The notes under the pieces: generated by a model
Database searches by the model: none
What the model was told of the DNA's origin: nothing
What the model saw: the letters and a program-made list of their open reading frames with translations, nothing else
Assembly (NCBI GenBank): GCA_934378145.1
Contig: CAKXXW010000005.1
Span: 27,444-91,443, forward strand
Direction: 5' to 3'
Length of the DNA stretch: 64,000 nt
Source of the DNA: an uncultured Eubacteriales bacterium
Lineage (GTDB): Bacteria > Bacillota > Clostridia > Oscillospirales > CAG-272
Program-made: the position numbers and the translations under genes
Shown here: positions 18,737 through 29,315 of the stretch, one piece after another
Layout of the letters: every line of letters starts with the position of its first letter
Numbering within the stretch: the first letter of the stretch is position 1

Positions 18737-21700
18737 ATGTTCCAGTCCAAAAGAAAACTGCATATCCTTCTGATTGCCGTTTTCTGCATCTGCTTGGTCC
18801 TCGGAATGTTCGCGTCCTGCACGGGCGATACCCCGGACAAACCCGATGATTCCAAGCCTCCCGTGGACAGCGTCGATTACGGCATCGACAATGTCTACTA
18901 CACGACCGACGGCGATAAGGAGTACACATTCTCCATCGTCAAGAATACCTTCACGATCACCGGGCTGAACGGTGAGCAGAAGGGTACCTTCACCTACAAG
19001 GACGGCACCCTGACACTCAGCTTCAGCGGCAGCGACACCACCACGGCGTCGGCGACGATCGAGAACGGCGTTCTCAAGCTCACCTACAACGGTTCGAGCT
19101 ACCGCATGCTGCTCAGGAAGCAGTTCACCGTCACCTTCAACACGGCGGGCGGCAGCGCGGTCGAGAAGCAGCAGGTCATGAACGGCGGTCACGCCGTGAA
19201 GCCGCAGGACCCGACAAGAAACGGCTACATCTTCGTCGGCTGGTATGCCGATGAGGACTACAAGTCGCCCTTCTCCTTCGACACTGCGATCATCACCTCC
19301 GACACGACGGTATACGGTCGCTTCGTCAAGCAGTCGGAAGGCAGGACCGAATACACCGTGTCCCTCGTCTGCGAAGGAACCGTCTACGATCCCGTAACGA
19401 CGGTCAACGGCGTCCTCTACAACCTTCCCACCCCGAAAAAGGACGGTGCGGAATTCGCCGGCTGGTGGATGAGCGATTATCAGTCCGCCTCCAAGCTGAC
19501 CCGTCAGTACACCGACCAGCAGCTCACGCAGGACATCACGCTCTATGCGGTCTTCAAGACCCCCGGCACGCCTCTCGTCTCAGTCGGCGAGAAAAAGATA
19601 ACATGGCAGTCGCTCGGTGCCACTCTCAGCTACCGCGTCACCATCATGAAAGGCGACACGACGATAGCGAAGAGCAATGTCGGCACGAACGAATTCGTAT
19701 TCGATTTCTCGGCTCAGGAAGCCGGCGAGTACACCGTCACCGTCGAGTGCAACGGTAAATCCTCCACGGCTTATGTGAAGAACAAGGTCCTTGACCGCGT
19801 ATCGAACTTCCGCGTAGTCAACGGCGTTCTTCTCTTCGATCCCGTTGCCCATGCCGAAAAGTACATAATCACGGTCATATGCGGCACTCCGGGTCACAGC
19901 CACAAAAACATCGACAACGGCAGCTCGACGAACTATATGTTCTCTTTCTGCGATATGCCGAAGGACGGTATCAGCTTTGCCGTCACCGCAAAAGCCGAAG
20001 GCTATCTCGATTCGACGCAGACCTTCGTATTCTTCCTCGGCTTCGGCGCCGTCGATGATGTGAAGCTCGAAAACGGCAAGCTCGTCTGGAACGCCGTCGA
20101 AAACGCCGAGAAATATCTCGTCGAGATATCGGCAGACGGTATAAACTACACCTCAACATATGTGACCGAGGCATCATTCGATGCGACCGGACTCGATGCC
20201 GGCAAACTCTATGTGAAGGTCACACCGGTCACCGCAGGCTACTATTCCGAGCCCGCGACCGCAAAACAGCTTGAAAAGAAGACCCTTGCCCTTCCCTCAG
20301 GCGTAAACCTCACCGGCAATACCCTTTCGTGGAACGCCGTCAGGGGCGCAAACTCCTATCTCGTCGAGATAGAAGGCAAGACCTATCCCGCGACAACGAA
20401 TTCGCTTGTCCTTACCTCCGAGATGCTCGGGTCCGGCAAGACCGAATTCAGTGTCCGCGTGATGGCTGTCGGTGCTACCGAAGCCGAGAACTCGCCCTAC
20501 ACCACCGTCACGAAGCTCAAATACGGCACGATGGGTAAGGTCAGCTACGCGGGCGGCGCGGTAACATGGGACCCCGTCCTCGGCGCCGCGAAGTATTTCG
20601 TGACGGTCGGCGGCAAGACCTATGAGGTCGACGGCGACAAGAACAGCTTCGTCGTCACCTTTGAATCGGCGGGAAATATCGAAATATCGGTATGCTTCGC
20701 CGATGCGAGCGGCTCAAAGTCCGTCTCAGCCGCAACGACAGTCAAGGTGTTCGCGATCGAGTTCGACTCGAAGGGCGGCTCCGAAGTCAAAACGATATAC
20801 AAGGCAAAGGGCGATCCGCTGAGCCTTACCGAATCGAAGCGCGACGGCTATGAATTCGTCGGCTGGTTCACGACTCCCGGCGGTCTTGCGGAAGGTAAGC
20901 CCTTCTCCGACACAACCTACAACAAGGACGAAGGCACAGTGCTTTACGCCGACTGGACCGCGAAGACCTACAAGGCGATCCTCGTTCCCGGCGATGACGC
21001 AAAGCTCGATGTTGCCTCTGCCGGTGCGGTCTACGGAAAGAAGAACGATCTTCCCGTTCCGACTCCCTCCGACACCTCGAAACTCTTCGTCGGCTGGTAC
21101 ACCGATGTCAACGGCGCAGGTATCAGATACACCAACGAAAACGGCGAAGCACTCAGAGAATGGATAACTGCGGGTGATCTGAAGCTCTACGCTTACTTCA
21201 TCGACTCGCTCAAGTTCATCCTGATCGACAACGACCAATCCTACTCGGTACAGAAGGGCGACCTCGGCATCGGAAACATCACCCGCCTTGAGATCCCCGC
21301 AACGCATAACGGACTTCCCGTAACGGCGATAGAAGCAGGCGCATTCGCCGACTGCACATCGCTCGTCGAAATAATCATCCCCAACACCGTACAAAGAATA
21401 GATGTCGGCATCGACGGCTTCAACGGAAGCGGCTCGGCATTCGAAAAATGCAGCAAGCTGAAAGCTATCCACATAGATGATGTGCCGGGTACTCTGAACG
21501 CCCGTTACAAATCGCACGACGGCGTTCTCTACGGTTACAATGACATCACAGGCAAGTGGGAGCTTCTGTGCATCCCGGGTGCCAAAGAGGGTCCCCTGAA
21601 TGTACTCGTCGGCACCGAGGTCGTCATCTCCAATGTATTCAAGAGCTCCAAGATTACTGAAGTAACCTTCCCCTACACGATAACGGAACTCAGAGACCAG

Positions 21701-24700
21701 GCGTTCAACACCGCATCCAAGCTCACAAAGATAACCTTTGAAGCCACTCCCGATTACGCCACGCCCCGTCCCCTTTCGGTTTCCTCCGGCTCAATAGTCT
21801 CGTGTTCTTACCTGACCGAGATCAAATTCCCCGCAAGACTTGCGGAATTCGAATCCGACTCGATACAGAAATGTTCGAAGTTCGCTTCGATCACTATCGA
21901 AGACGGCAAAGACAACAAATTCCTCACCATTGGTGATGAGGGACGCAAGGTCGTCTGCACAGGCGACGGCAAGACTCTCGTCTACTGCCCGAAGGGCATG
22001 GAAGGCGAATTCTCTGTTCCCGTCGGCATCATGACAATAGCAAAAAGCGCATTTGAGGACTGCACGAAGCTCACCGCGATCCACATCACCGAAACCGTCT
22101 CTACGATCTCGGAAAAGGCCTTCAAGGGCTGCTACGGTCTGACCTTGATCGACCTCGGCGGCAAGGACGGCGCTGCCCTCTCGATAGGCAAGAACGCATT
22201 CGAAAACTGCAACAAGGTCACCGAGTTGACCATTTCCGAAAGAGTTGTCAAGATAGAGGAATTTGCCTTTGCGAAAACCTCGAAGCTCGTCAAGGTCATA
22301 GTAAACACCACGGGCATCGTTCCCGACGGCGCTCCCGAAGGAACTCCCGCAACCGTTGACTTTGCCACCAACGCATTCGGCACAGATGCCGCGATCCCCT
22401 TGTTCTATGTCAAGGAAGTCACCATCGGTACGGATGTTCCCGTATTCGACATCCCCGGCGTATTCGGTCAGAAGATCGAGAGCGTCACGGTCGACAGTCA
22501 AAACAACAATTACAGCTCGCAGGACGGCGTTCTCTTTGACAAGGGCGTCACAAGGATCATCTACTATCCGACCGGCCGCGCCGGCGACTATGTCATTCCC
22601 GATACCGTCACTGCTGTCGGCGACCGCGTGTTCCAGGCGAAGACAGGTCTTACCGGCATTACGATCGGTCCGAATGTCAAGTCAATAGGCGAATCCGCCT
22701 TCTTCGGATGCTCCGCGATGAAGTTCGTAAAATTCACAGCTGTCACCGAGGGATCGGAAAAGCCCGCACTCAAGATCGGTGATTCGGCATTCAGAAACTG
22801 CTCAGGCCTTCAGAGCATCGAGCTTCCCGATCATCTCGTAAGCATCGGAGCCGAGGCATTCTACAACTGTTCGAAGCTCACCGAGGTCACCGTTCCCGAA
22901 GGTGTCACCGAGATCGGAGCCGGCGCATTCCAGAGCTGCAGCAGTCTCGAAAAGATCTCGCTCCCGAAATCCCTTGAAAAATTCGGCAACGACGACAATA
23001 CAGCCTTCAATGTGTTCTTGAACTGCAAGGTCCTTGCAACGGTTGAAATCGACAAAGACAATATTCACTACGCTGCAATCGACAATATAATCTACCGGAA
23101 GTCCGAAAAGACCGTGAACGGTAAGACAGAGTATATTCCCACAAAGCTCCTCTACTGCGTCATAGCAAAAGCGGGCACGACCGATGCGGTCATCCCCGAC
23201 AGCGTGACCGAGGTCGGTGCCGGTGCATTCAACAATAACTCCGTCGTGACCTCCGTGACCTTCGGTAAGGTCCCCGCCGGCGAGGAATTCACCGTCGGCG
23301 ATCAGGCATTCTCTCAGTGCAAAGCACTCAAGAAGATCTCGCTTCCCGAAGGACTTACGGGCATAGCGGAAAATATGTTCTATTACTGCACGTCAATTGA
23401 GGAAATCGTCATTCCGAGTACCGTCGCTAAAATAGAAAACCAAGCATTCTACTACTGCACATCCCTCAGCAAGCTTACCTTCGCCCCCACACCCGACGGG
23501 CAGGAACCCGTCAAGCTCGAAATACTCGACGCAAAGAGCTACAGTTATGCTCCTTTCTACGGGTGCAAGGAACTGAAGGAGATAACATTCCCCGAAAGAC
23601 TTACCTACATCGGCAGCTATGCTTTCGGCGGCTCACCGGCAACCGGCAACAACCATTATGCGGTTTATGCCTACATCGAAAAGGTCTATCTGCCCTCAAC
23701 ACTTGAGCGTATAGGCTTCCGTGCGTTCAACTACGCCGACAAGCTCACCACAGTGAAGTTCGCAGCAGGCACAGTCCTTAAAGATCTTACCGACAGTAAG
23801 GGTAACATCTCCGCCTCCGCAATAGGCGAGTATGCATTCGATCACTGCTCGGCGCTCACCTTGCTCGAACTTCCCGCAGCTAAGGATTCGAAATACTCTA
23901 TCGGTAAATGTGCGTTCCAATACGCGGGTCTTACCGAACTTGCGGTACCGGCAAGCGTAAGCTCCCTTGGCGATTACTGCTTCGCCCGTTCGAAGATCGC
24001 GAAGCTCACCTTTGCGGACGGAGCAGCTCCGGTAATAAACAAAGGTGCATTCAACGCTGTAAGCATAGAGACATTGGTACTTCCCGAAGGAATTACCGAA
24101 CTCGGCGAATCGGCGTTTGCCTCATGCGCAAAGCTCAAATCGGTAACTCTTCCCTACTCTCTTGAAAACCTCGGTGTTTCCGCATTCGCGAGCTGCACAT
24201 CTCTCAGCAAAGTCACCATGACGAAAGCGGCAGACGGCACCTCCAAGCTCGCCGCTATCGGTAACCTCGCTTTCCAGAAAACGCTGATCGAATCGTTCGT
24301 ATTCCCGACCCTTTCGGAGGGTAAAGTCCTCTCGCTCGGCACATCGCTGTTCAGCGGATGCACCGCACTCGACTCGGTCTACCTCTCGAAATCGGTCGGT
24401 AATGTCAACGGTGTGTTCACCGGATGCAACACGATAAAGAACTTCGTAGTTGACCCCGAAAGTGAAAACTTCTCGTCGGTCGAAGGCAGCCCGATCCTCT
24501 ACAACAAGAACGGCACAGCTTACAAGTACATCTGCGGCCTCCTCACCGGCTCGCATACCATACCGGTCGGCGTAACGGAGATCAGTGAAAATGTATTCCT
24601 CAACCAGATCGGTCTTACCGAGCTTTACATCCCCTACACCGTTCAGAAGATAGGTGCAAATGCATTCCAGGGTTGCACGGCACTGACAAAGGTCGTGTTT

Positions 24701-27700
24701 GAACACAGCGCCGAACATCCGAGCCAGCTCAGCGTTGCCGATCTCGGCAACTACCTGTTCGCAAAATGCACATCGCTCACCGATGTCACGCTTCCCGCGA
24801 ATCTGACCGTGATACCCAAGTATATGTTCTCGGAATGCACCTCTCTCACGACCATAACTCTTCCCGCCGGCATCACCGAAATCGGTGACAACGCTTTCAA
24901 CAAGGCAGGGCTCACCGAGATCACGATCCCCGCAACAGTGAAGAGCATCGGCAGTTCTGCGTTCAGCGGCGCATCCAAGGGCAAGGGAACTCTTGTCAAG
25001 GTCACATTTGCTAAAGACAAAGACGGCAACTGCGCTCTTACCTCGATAGGTTCCAATGCATTCAGGTTCCAGAATATTGTTTCGATAGTGATCCCGAAAT
25101 CGGTCACCACCATAGGCAACTACGCATTTGCGACTAACCTTGACCTTACCTCCTTCACCTTTGAAAGCGGTACGAAGATCACGACATTCGGAACATATAT
25201 CTTCAGCACCTGCGAAAAGCTCCCGACCTTCACCGTCCCGAAGAGCGTGACGACACTCGGAAATTACAGCTTTGAAAGCTGCACGGCTCTCAAGGAAGTC
25301 ATCTTCGAGGAAGGCTCGAAGCTCACCGCGACCGGAACGTATACATTCAAGGGATCCGGCATCGTTTCGATAGTATTCCCCGATTCGCTCAAAATAGTCG
25401 GCACAACAAAAGCTACAGCTCCCTCGGCATCCTCTTCCGGAAATCTCTTCTACAGCTGCGAATCGCTCACAAGCGTCACCTTCGGAAAGAATGTAACTCA
25501 CATCAACGGTAAGACTTTCTACAACTGCACGGCTCTTACAAAGGTCAATATCCCCGACACGGTAACGCAGATCGGTGTCAGCACCTTTGAAGGCTGCACT
25601 TCTCTCAAATCGGTCGAATTCGGAGAGAATTCGAAACTCAAGACCCTCGGTGCCTCTGTCTTCAAGGCAAGCGGAATCGAAAGCATCAGCCTGCCCGCGA
25701 ACGTTACCCTTCTCGGCACCGGTTCAACAACCGTCAGCGCAACGACAAACAGCAGCATCTTCAGCGGATGCGTGAACCTTAAGTCGGTCGAATTCAAGGG
25801 CGATGTCGCAAAGATCGGTCAAAGCGCATTTGAGGGTTGCGTAGCTCTTACCGAGATCAAACTCCCCGAAAGCGTCACCCTGATCGGCAAAAACTGCTTC
25901 AAGGGATGCACGGCGCTCACGAGCATAGATCTCGGCAAATCTCCGAAGCTCACAGCCATCGGTGCTTACGCTTTTGCGAACACCGCGATCGAAAGCTTCA
26001 CAGTCCCGTCGGGCGTAACCCTTATGGGCAACGGCACGACAAGCGCCTCTGCAACGACCGAAAGCGGCATATTCAGCGGATGCGTAAACCTCAAATCGGT
26101 CGAATTCAAGGGCAAGGTCACAAAGTTCGGAACCAAGGTATTCGACGGCTGCGTATCCCTCACCACCGTAAACCTTCCCGACAGCGTCACGGTAATAGGC
26201 AGAAACTGCTTCGACGGATGTGCATCGCTCAAGGCAATCACCCTTAACGAAGGCATTACCGAAATAGGCGATCAGGCATTCTACGGATGCGAATCCATCG
26301 AGAGTATCAACATTCCGAAGAGCTGCACCAAGATCGGCAAAAATGTATTCGGTGCCTGCCACAAACTCGCTACCTTCACGGTAGCCGCCGGCAACACGAA
26401 ATTTGCCGTCGAGCAGAGTGCTCTTGTCCAGATAGGTTCTCCGGTGACCATTCTTGCCGTCCCCGGAACAGCCACCGGAACACTCGTTATTCCGGCAGGT
26501 ACGACCCTCAGCGAGAAACTCTTCAACGGCCAGAAAGGCATCACCGAGATCGTCCTTATGGATGGTATAACCTCGATTCCGGATTATGCATTCTACGGAA
26601 CAAAGGCATCGAAGATAACCCTTCCCTCCACCCTTGAAACGATAGGTAAATATGCATTCACAGATTCCGAGATAACCGAAATAAAGATCCCCGCTTCGGT
26701 AAAGACAATAAAGGATTATGCCTTCAGCGGCTGCTCGAAGCTCGCAAAGATCGAATTTGAGGAAAACTCCGAACTTACAACGATCTACACTCATGTATTC
26801 GAGGAAACAGCGATCAGCGAGATCACCCTTCCCGCAAAGCTCACGATGCTCGGAGCCACGGTAACCTCCAGCTCTTATGCATTCAACGGTTGCGTCAATC
26901 TCCAGAAAGTAACATTCCTCGGCGAAATGATCTCTCTCAACAGCTATGCGTTCCAGAACTGCAAATCACTGAAGAGCTTCACGATCCCCGCAACGGTCAA
27001 ACACATCGGTTCATCCTGCTTCGCCGGATCGGGACTCACGAGTATCGTAATCCCCAAGACGCTCAATTCTCTCGGCGAAGGCACTGACGGAAAACTCACC
27101 TACGGCACATATACCTTCAGCGGTTGCGAATCACTGAAGACCGTCATCTTCGAAGAAGGTATCCAAGTCATCAACAACTACGCATTCCGCGGTTGCACCG
27201 CTCTCACGACCGTCGTCATCCCCGCGAGCGTTACCGAAATAGGCAACAATGCTTTCGCAAACTGCACGGCTCTCGAAACGGTGACTTTCGCAGAAGGTAC
27301 AAAGATAGCGAAGATGGGAACCTCCGTCTTCATGAGCTCGGGTATCAAGACCTTTGAATTCCCGAAAGCTATCACTGAGATCCCCAGCAGCACATTCGCA
27401 AGCTGCGCAAATCTGACCGGTGTCACCTTCCTCGGTGAAATCACATCGATAGGTTCTTCGGCATTCGCCGGATGCACCTCGCTTGAGAGCTTCACTATCC
27501 CCGAAACGGTCACGACTCTCGGCGCATCCGCCTTCAAGGGCTCCGGACTCAAGTCGATCTACATCCCCGGAAGCATTACCTCGAGCAGCTCCTATGTATT
27601 CCAGGCATGCGAACAGCTTGAGACCGTCGTCTTCGCCGAAGGCATCGAAAAGCTTGGCACCTCGATGTTTGAGGACTGCATAAACCTTAAGTCGGTCAAA

Positions 27701-27931
27701 CTCGCGAGCACAATCAACTACATCAGCTCGTGGGCGTTCGGCGGTTGCACATCTCTCAAGAGTATCGTCATCCCCGCCGCAGCAGTTACAGCCTATGCAA
27801 AGATCTTTGAAGGCTGGACAGCAGACCAGACGATCTACTTTGAAGGAGATTCGACCGATTACGACGCATGGGGTTCCTCGTGGAACGAAAATTGCGAAGC
27901 CAAGCTGGTCTACAACTACAAAGCAGAATGA
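18737..27931 (+). CDS. Giant BspA-type LRR lipoprotein
   Basis: 3,064 residues. Lipoprotein-type signal with Cys28 in MFASC. A small beta segment (about 50-130) is followed by two InlB-like repeats (about 131-272), four or five Fn3-like segments (about 275-675), two more InlB-like repeats (about 675-840), then roughly 2,150 residues of LRR_5 repeats (about 846-3010) with the pattern AFxxCxxLxxVxIPxxVxxIGxxAF. A 104-residue higher-order unit is duplicated near 25741-26360. The C-terminus has no sortase motif or helix, so the lipid anchor is the only attachment visible. It stands alone, with its own promoter, AAGGAGG ribosome site and terminator. The likely role is adhesion to a host, food or bacterial surface. 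Nothing in it suggests catalysis. Confidence 0.92.
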   Translation: MFQSKRKLHILLIAVFCICLVLGMFASCTGDTPDKPDDSKPPVDSVDYGIDNVYYTTDGDKEYTFSIVKNTFTITGLNGEQKGTFTYKDGTLTLSFSGSDTTTASATIENGVLKLTYNGSSYRMLLRKQFTVTFNTAGGSAVEKQQVMNGGHAVKPQDPTRNGYIFVGWYADEDYKSPFSFDTAIITSDTTVYGRFVKQSEGRTEYTVSLVCEGTVYDPVTTVNGVLYNLPTPKKDGAEFAGWWMSDYQSASKLTRQYTDQQLTQDITLYAVFKTPGTPLVSVGEKKITWQSLGATLSYRVTIMKGDTTIAKSNVGTNEFVFDFSAQEAGEYTVTVECNGKSSTAYVKNKVLDRVSNFRVVNGVLLFDPVAHAEKYIITVICGTPGHSHKNIDNGSSTNYMFSFCDMPKDGISFAVTAKAEGYLDSTQTFVFFLGFGAVDDVKLENGKLVWNAVENAEKYLVEISADGINYTSTYVTEASFDATGLDAGKLYVKVTPVTAGYYSEPATAKQLEKKTLALPSGVNLTGNTLSWNAVRGANSYLVEIEGKTYPATTNSLVLTSEMLGSGKTEFSVRVMAVGATEAENSPYTTVTKLKYGTMGKVSYAGGAVTWDPVLGAAKYFVTVGGKTYEVDGDKNSFVVTFESAGNIEISVCFADASGSKSVSAATTVKVFAIEFDSKGGSEVKTIYKAKGDPLSLTESKRDGYEFVGWFTTPGGLAEGKPFSDTTYNKDEGTVLYADWTAKTYKAILVPGDDAKLDVASAGAVYGKKNDLPVPTPSDTSKLFVGWYTDVNGAGIRYTNENGEALREWITAGDLKLYAYFIDSLKFILIDNDQSYSVQKGDLGIGNITRLEIPATHNGLPVTAIEAGAFADCTSLVEIIIPNTVQRIDVGIDGFNGSGSAFEKCSKLKAIHIDDVPGTLNARYKSHDGVLYGYNDITGKWELLCIPGAKEGPLNVLVGTEVVISNVFKSSKITEVTFPYTITELRDQAFNTASKLTKITFEATPDYATPRPLSVSSGSIVSCSYLTEIKFPARLAEFESDSIQKCSKFASITIEDGKDNKFLTIGDEGRKVVCTGDGKTLVYCPKGMEGEFSVPVGIMTIAKSAFEDCTKLTAIHITETVSTISEKAFKGCYGLTLIDLGGKDGAALSIGKNAFENCNKVTELTISERVVKIEEFAFAKTSKLVKVIVNTTGIVPDGAPEGTPATVDFATNAFGTDAAIPLFYVKEVTIGTDVPVFDIPGVFGQKIESVTVDSQNNNYSSQDGVLFDKGVTRIIYYPTGRAGDYVIPDTVTAVGDRVFQAKTGLTGITIGPNVKSIGESAFFGCSAMKFVKFTAVTEGSEKPALKIGDSAFRNCSGLQSIELPDHLVSIGAEAFYNCSKLTEVTVPEGVTEIGAGAFQSCSSLEKISLPKSLEKFGNDDNTAFNVFLNCKVLATVEIDKDNIHYAAIDNIIYRKSEKTVNGKTEYIPTKLLYCVIAKAGTTDAVIPDSVTEVGAGAFNNNSVVTSVTFGKVPAGEEFTVGDQAFSQCKALKKISLPEGLTGIAENMFYYCTSIEEIVIPSTVAKIENQAFYYCTSLSKLTFAPTPDGQEPVKLEILDAKSYSYAPFYGCKELKEITFPERLTYIGSYAFGGSPATGNNHYAVYAYIEKVYLPSTLERIGFRAFNYADKLTTVKFAAGTVLKDLTDSKGNISASAIGEYAFDHCSALTLLELPAAKDSKYSIGKCAFQYAGLTELAVPASVSSLGDYCFARSKIAKLTFADGAAPVINKGAFNAVSIETLVLPEGITELGESAFASCAKLKSVTLPYSLENLGVSAFASCTSLSKVTMTKAADGTSKLAAIGNLAFQKTLIESFVFPTLSEGKVLSLGTSLFSGCTALDSVYLSKSVGNVNGVFTGCNTIKNFVVDPESENFSSVEGSPILYNKNGTAYKYICGLLTGSHTIPVGVTEISENVFLNQIGLTELYIPYTVQKIGANAFQGCTALTKVVFEHSAEHPSQLSVADLGNYLFAKCTSLTDVTLPANLTVIPKYMFSECTSLTTITLPAGITEIGDNAFNKAGLTEITIPATVKSIGSSAFSGASKGKGTLVKVTFAKDKDGNCALTSIGSNAFRFQNIVSIVIPKSVTTIGNYAFATNLDLTSFTFESGTKITTFGTYIFSTCEKLPTFTVPKSVTTLGNYSFESCTALKEVIFEEGSKLTATGTYTFKGSGIVSIVFPDSLKIVGTTKATAPSASSSGNLFYSCESLTSVTFGKNVTHINGKTFYNCTALTKVNIPDTVTQIGVSTFEGCTSLKSVEFGENSKLKTLGASVFKASGIESISLPANVTLLGTGSTTVSATTNSSIFSGCVNLKSVEFKGDVAKIGQSAFEGCVALTEIKLPESVTLIGKNCFKGCTALTSIDLGKSPKLTAIGAYAFANTAIESFTVPSGVTLMGNGTTSASATTESGIFSGCVNLKSVEFKGKVTKFGTKVFDGCVSLTTVNLPDSVTVIGRNCFDGCASLKAITLNEGITEIGDQAFYGCESIESINIPKSCTKIGKNVFGACHKLATFTVAAGNTKFAVEQSALVQIGSPVTILAVPGTATGTLVIPAGTTLSEKLFNGQKGITEIVLMDGITSIPDYAFYGTKASKITLPSTLETIGKYAFTDSEITEIKIPASVKTIKDYAFSGCSKLAKIEFEENSELTTIYTHVFEETAISEITLPAKLTMLGATVTSSSYAFNGCVNLQKVTFLGEMISLNSYAFQNCKSLKSFTIPATVKHIGSSCFAGSGLTSIVIPKTLNSLGEGTDGKLTYGTYTFSGCESLKTVIFEEGIQVINNYAFRGCTALTTVVIPASVTEIGNNAFANCTALETVTFAEGTKIAKMGTSVFMSSGIKTFEFPKAITEIPSSTFASCANLTGVTFLGEITSIGSSAFAGCTSLESFTIPETVTTLGASAFKGSGLKSIYIPGSITSSSSYVFQACEQLETVVFAEGIEKLGTSMFEDCINLKSVKLASTINYISSWAFGGCTSLKSIVIPAAAVTAYAKIFEGWTADQTIYFEGDSTDYDAWGSSWNENCEAKLVYNYKAE
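25741..26360 (+). repeat. Tandem 104-residue higher-order LRR duplication
   Basis: The DNA around 25741 (encoding ATTNSSIFSGCVNLKSVEFKG) recurs 312 nt later at 26053 (ATTESGIFSGCVNLKSVEFKG), with similar sequence continuing downstream of each. The spacing equals 104 codons, several LRR units, and points to recent in-frame duplication inside the giant LRR gene. Confidence 0.75.
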
Positions 27932-27966
27932 TCCCGAAGGATAAAGCATAAAAACAAGGGATCAAT

Positions 27967-28005
27967 CCCCCGCAGCGGTCAGCCGCTGCGGGGGTGTTTT
28001 TATTT
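27967..28005 (+). terminator. Rho-independent terminator of the giant LRR gene
   Basis: Perfect 12-bp stem CCCCCGCAGCGG / CCGCTGCGGGGG with loop TCAG, followed by TGTTTTTATTT, 36 nt after the stop codon. Confidence 0.95.
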
Positions 28006-28094
28006 GAACTGCCGGTGAATCCGCGTGCGGTTTTATTGATACCGAAGTCCGATATAGTTTACTTTTTTCAATGCAAGAAAATTGATGATACCTA

Positions 28095-28123
28095 TTTACA
28101 AAACAGGAAATCCGTGATATAAT
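28095..28123 (+). promoter_or_regulatory. Promoter of the MoxR-VWA operon
   Basis: TTTACA (28095-28100), 17 nt, TATAAT (28118-28123), with TG at the extended -10 position. The predicted start near 28130 gives a leader of about 70 nt before the ATG at 28199, which is preceded by GAAAGGAG. Confidence 0.85.
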
Positions 28124-28198
28124 CTAATATATTATTTTTTAGAGTATATCATTATACCTAATCGTAATATCTTATAAAATTGTCGAAAGGAGCAAATC

Positions 28199-29272
28199 AT
28201 GAAAAACACAGTCAAAAAGAACGACCCCGCCGCATTACTCAGAACTTTCAAAAGAAGGATAGCAAAGGAAGGCTGGATCAAATCCATTCTCTGCGGCCTG
28301 TCCATCGGATTCGGTGCAGAGATCGTATGCTCGCTCGTATTCTGGGCGCTCGGAATCAAGATGTTCTGGATAAGCATCATCGCCTTTGCCGCGGTCGCCG
28401 GTATCTCCGCTCCACTCTTCTATTTCTGCAAGTTCAGACGCTCGACCCGTGAGATCGCGTCCCGCGTCGATATGCTCGGACTCGAAGAGAGAATACTTAC
28501 GATGACTCAGTTCGCCGACGACGATTCCTTCATGGCACGCTATCAGAGAGAGGATGCCATGAGATCGCTCGAGAAGGTCAACTCTTCCCTGCTCAAGATC
28601 GCAGTCTCGGTCCCGCTGGTCGTAGTATGCGCCGTGACCCTTGTGGTCGGTGCCGGCACGACGACCGCTTCCGCGGTGTCCGACAAGTCGCTCATCGACC
28701 TGATAAACGCCGCAAATGAACCCGAAAAAGTCTACTACTCCGCAAAGTACGGCGTGAAGGACGACATCGGCGGTAAGGTCTACGGCAGACTCGATCAGAC
28801 GGTCGAACAAGGTACCGCGACCGACGCGGTCCAGGCAGTCGCCGATGAGAATTACATCTTTGTCGGCTGGACGGACGGATGCGAGGATGCGTTCCGCACC
28901 GATGAAGCCGTCGACAAGGACATCAAGGCTTACGCCGTCTTCGTCCCGATCGAGGAAGATGACGAGAACGATGAAGAAATGGATCAGAACGACGGCAGCG
29001 ACAGCAACGGCAATTCGCCCAATCAGCCTCAGGAAGGTCCCTCGCTCCCCAACGGGGACGATAAGGGTCCCGACGGTAACGGTGACGGCGACAACGGCGG
29101 TGCAGGCGGTGCCACAAACCCGAACAATCAGGTCATCGACGGCGGAACCTTTATCGGAGATGTCTACGGTGACAGCCTCTCGGGCGCTCAGGATGCTGCC
29201 GGATCCAACACGGGTCTTGACGGTAATCAGTCCGGAATGATCGGCGATTACTTCGGTGGAATCGCAAAATGA
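28199..29272 (+). CDS. Membrane protein opening the MoxR-VWA operon
   Basis: 357 residues. Three predicted transmembrane helices (about 28-50, 57-76, 132-153) surround a charged cytoplasmic loop. A large region then follows, which should lie outside the cell. It contains one InlB-like repeat (about 180-245, with DENYIFVGWTDG and AYAVFV) and a low-complexity tail rich in D, N, G, S and P (about 250-340). The general topology recalls DUF4175-like proteins encoded next to MoxR/VWA genes, but I cannot confirm that family. ATG with GAAAGGAG upstream. It probably forms the membrane base for the MoxR-DUF58-VWA machinery encoded immediately downstream. Confidence 0.75.
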   Translation: MKNTVKKNDPAALLRTFKRRIAKEGWIKSILCGLSIGFGAEIVCSLVFWALGIKMFWISIIAFAAVAGISAPLFYFCKFRRSTREIASRVDMLGLEERILTMTQFADDDSFMARYQREDAMRSLEKVNSSLLKIAVSVPLVVVCAVTLVVGAGTTTASAVSDKSLIDLINAANEPEKVYYSAKYGVKDDIGGKVYGRLDQTVEQGTATDAVQAVADENYIFVGWTDGCEDAFRTDEAVDKDIKAYAVFVPIEEDDENDEEMDQNDGSDSNGNSPNQPQEGPSLPNGDDKGPDGNGDGDNGGAGGATNPNNQVIDGGTFIGDVYGDSLSGAQDAAGSNTGLDGNQSGMIGDYFGGIAK

Positions 29273-29315
29273 TCCGGAACAACAAGTAAAAATTCACAAG
29301 GAAAGAGAATATAAA

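Noticed and set aside
17974..18849. Overlapping open readings on both strands in the divergent gap
   Set aside because: No Shine-Dalgarno, no recognisable product, mutual overlap in several frames, and one runs through the promoter of the giant LRR gene.
21300..27900. Periodic repeats that could suggest a CRISPR array
   Set aside because: The periodicity is in-frame LRR coding sequence with variable spacing; no palindromic repeat or unique spacer structure.
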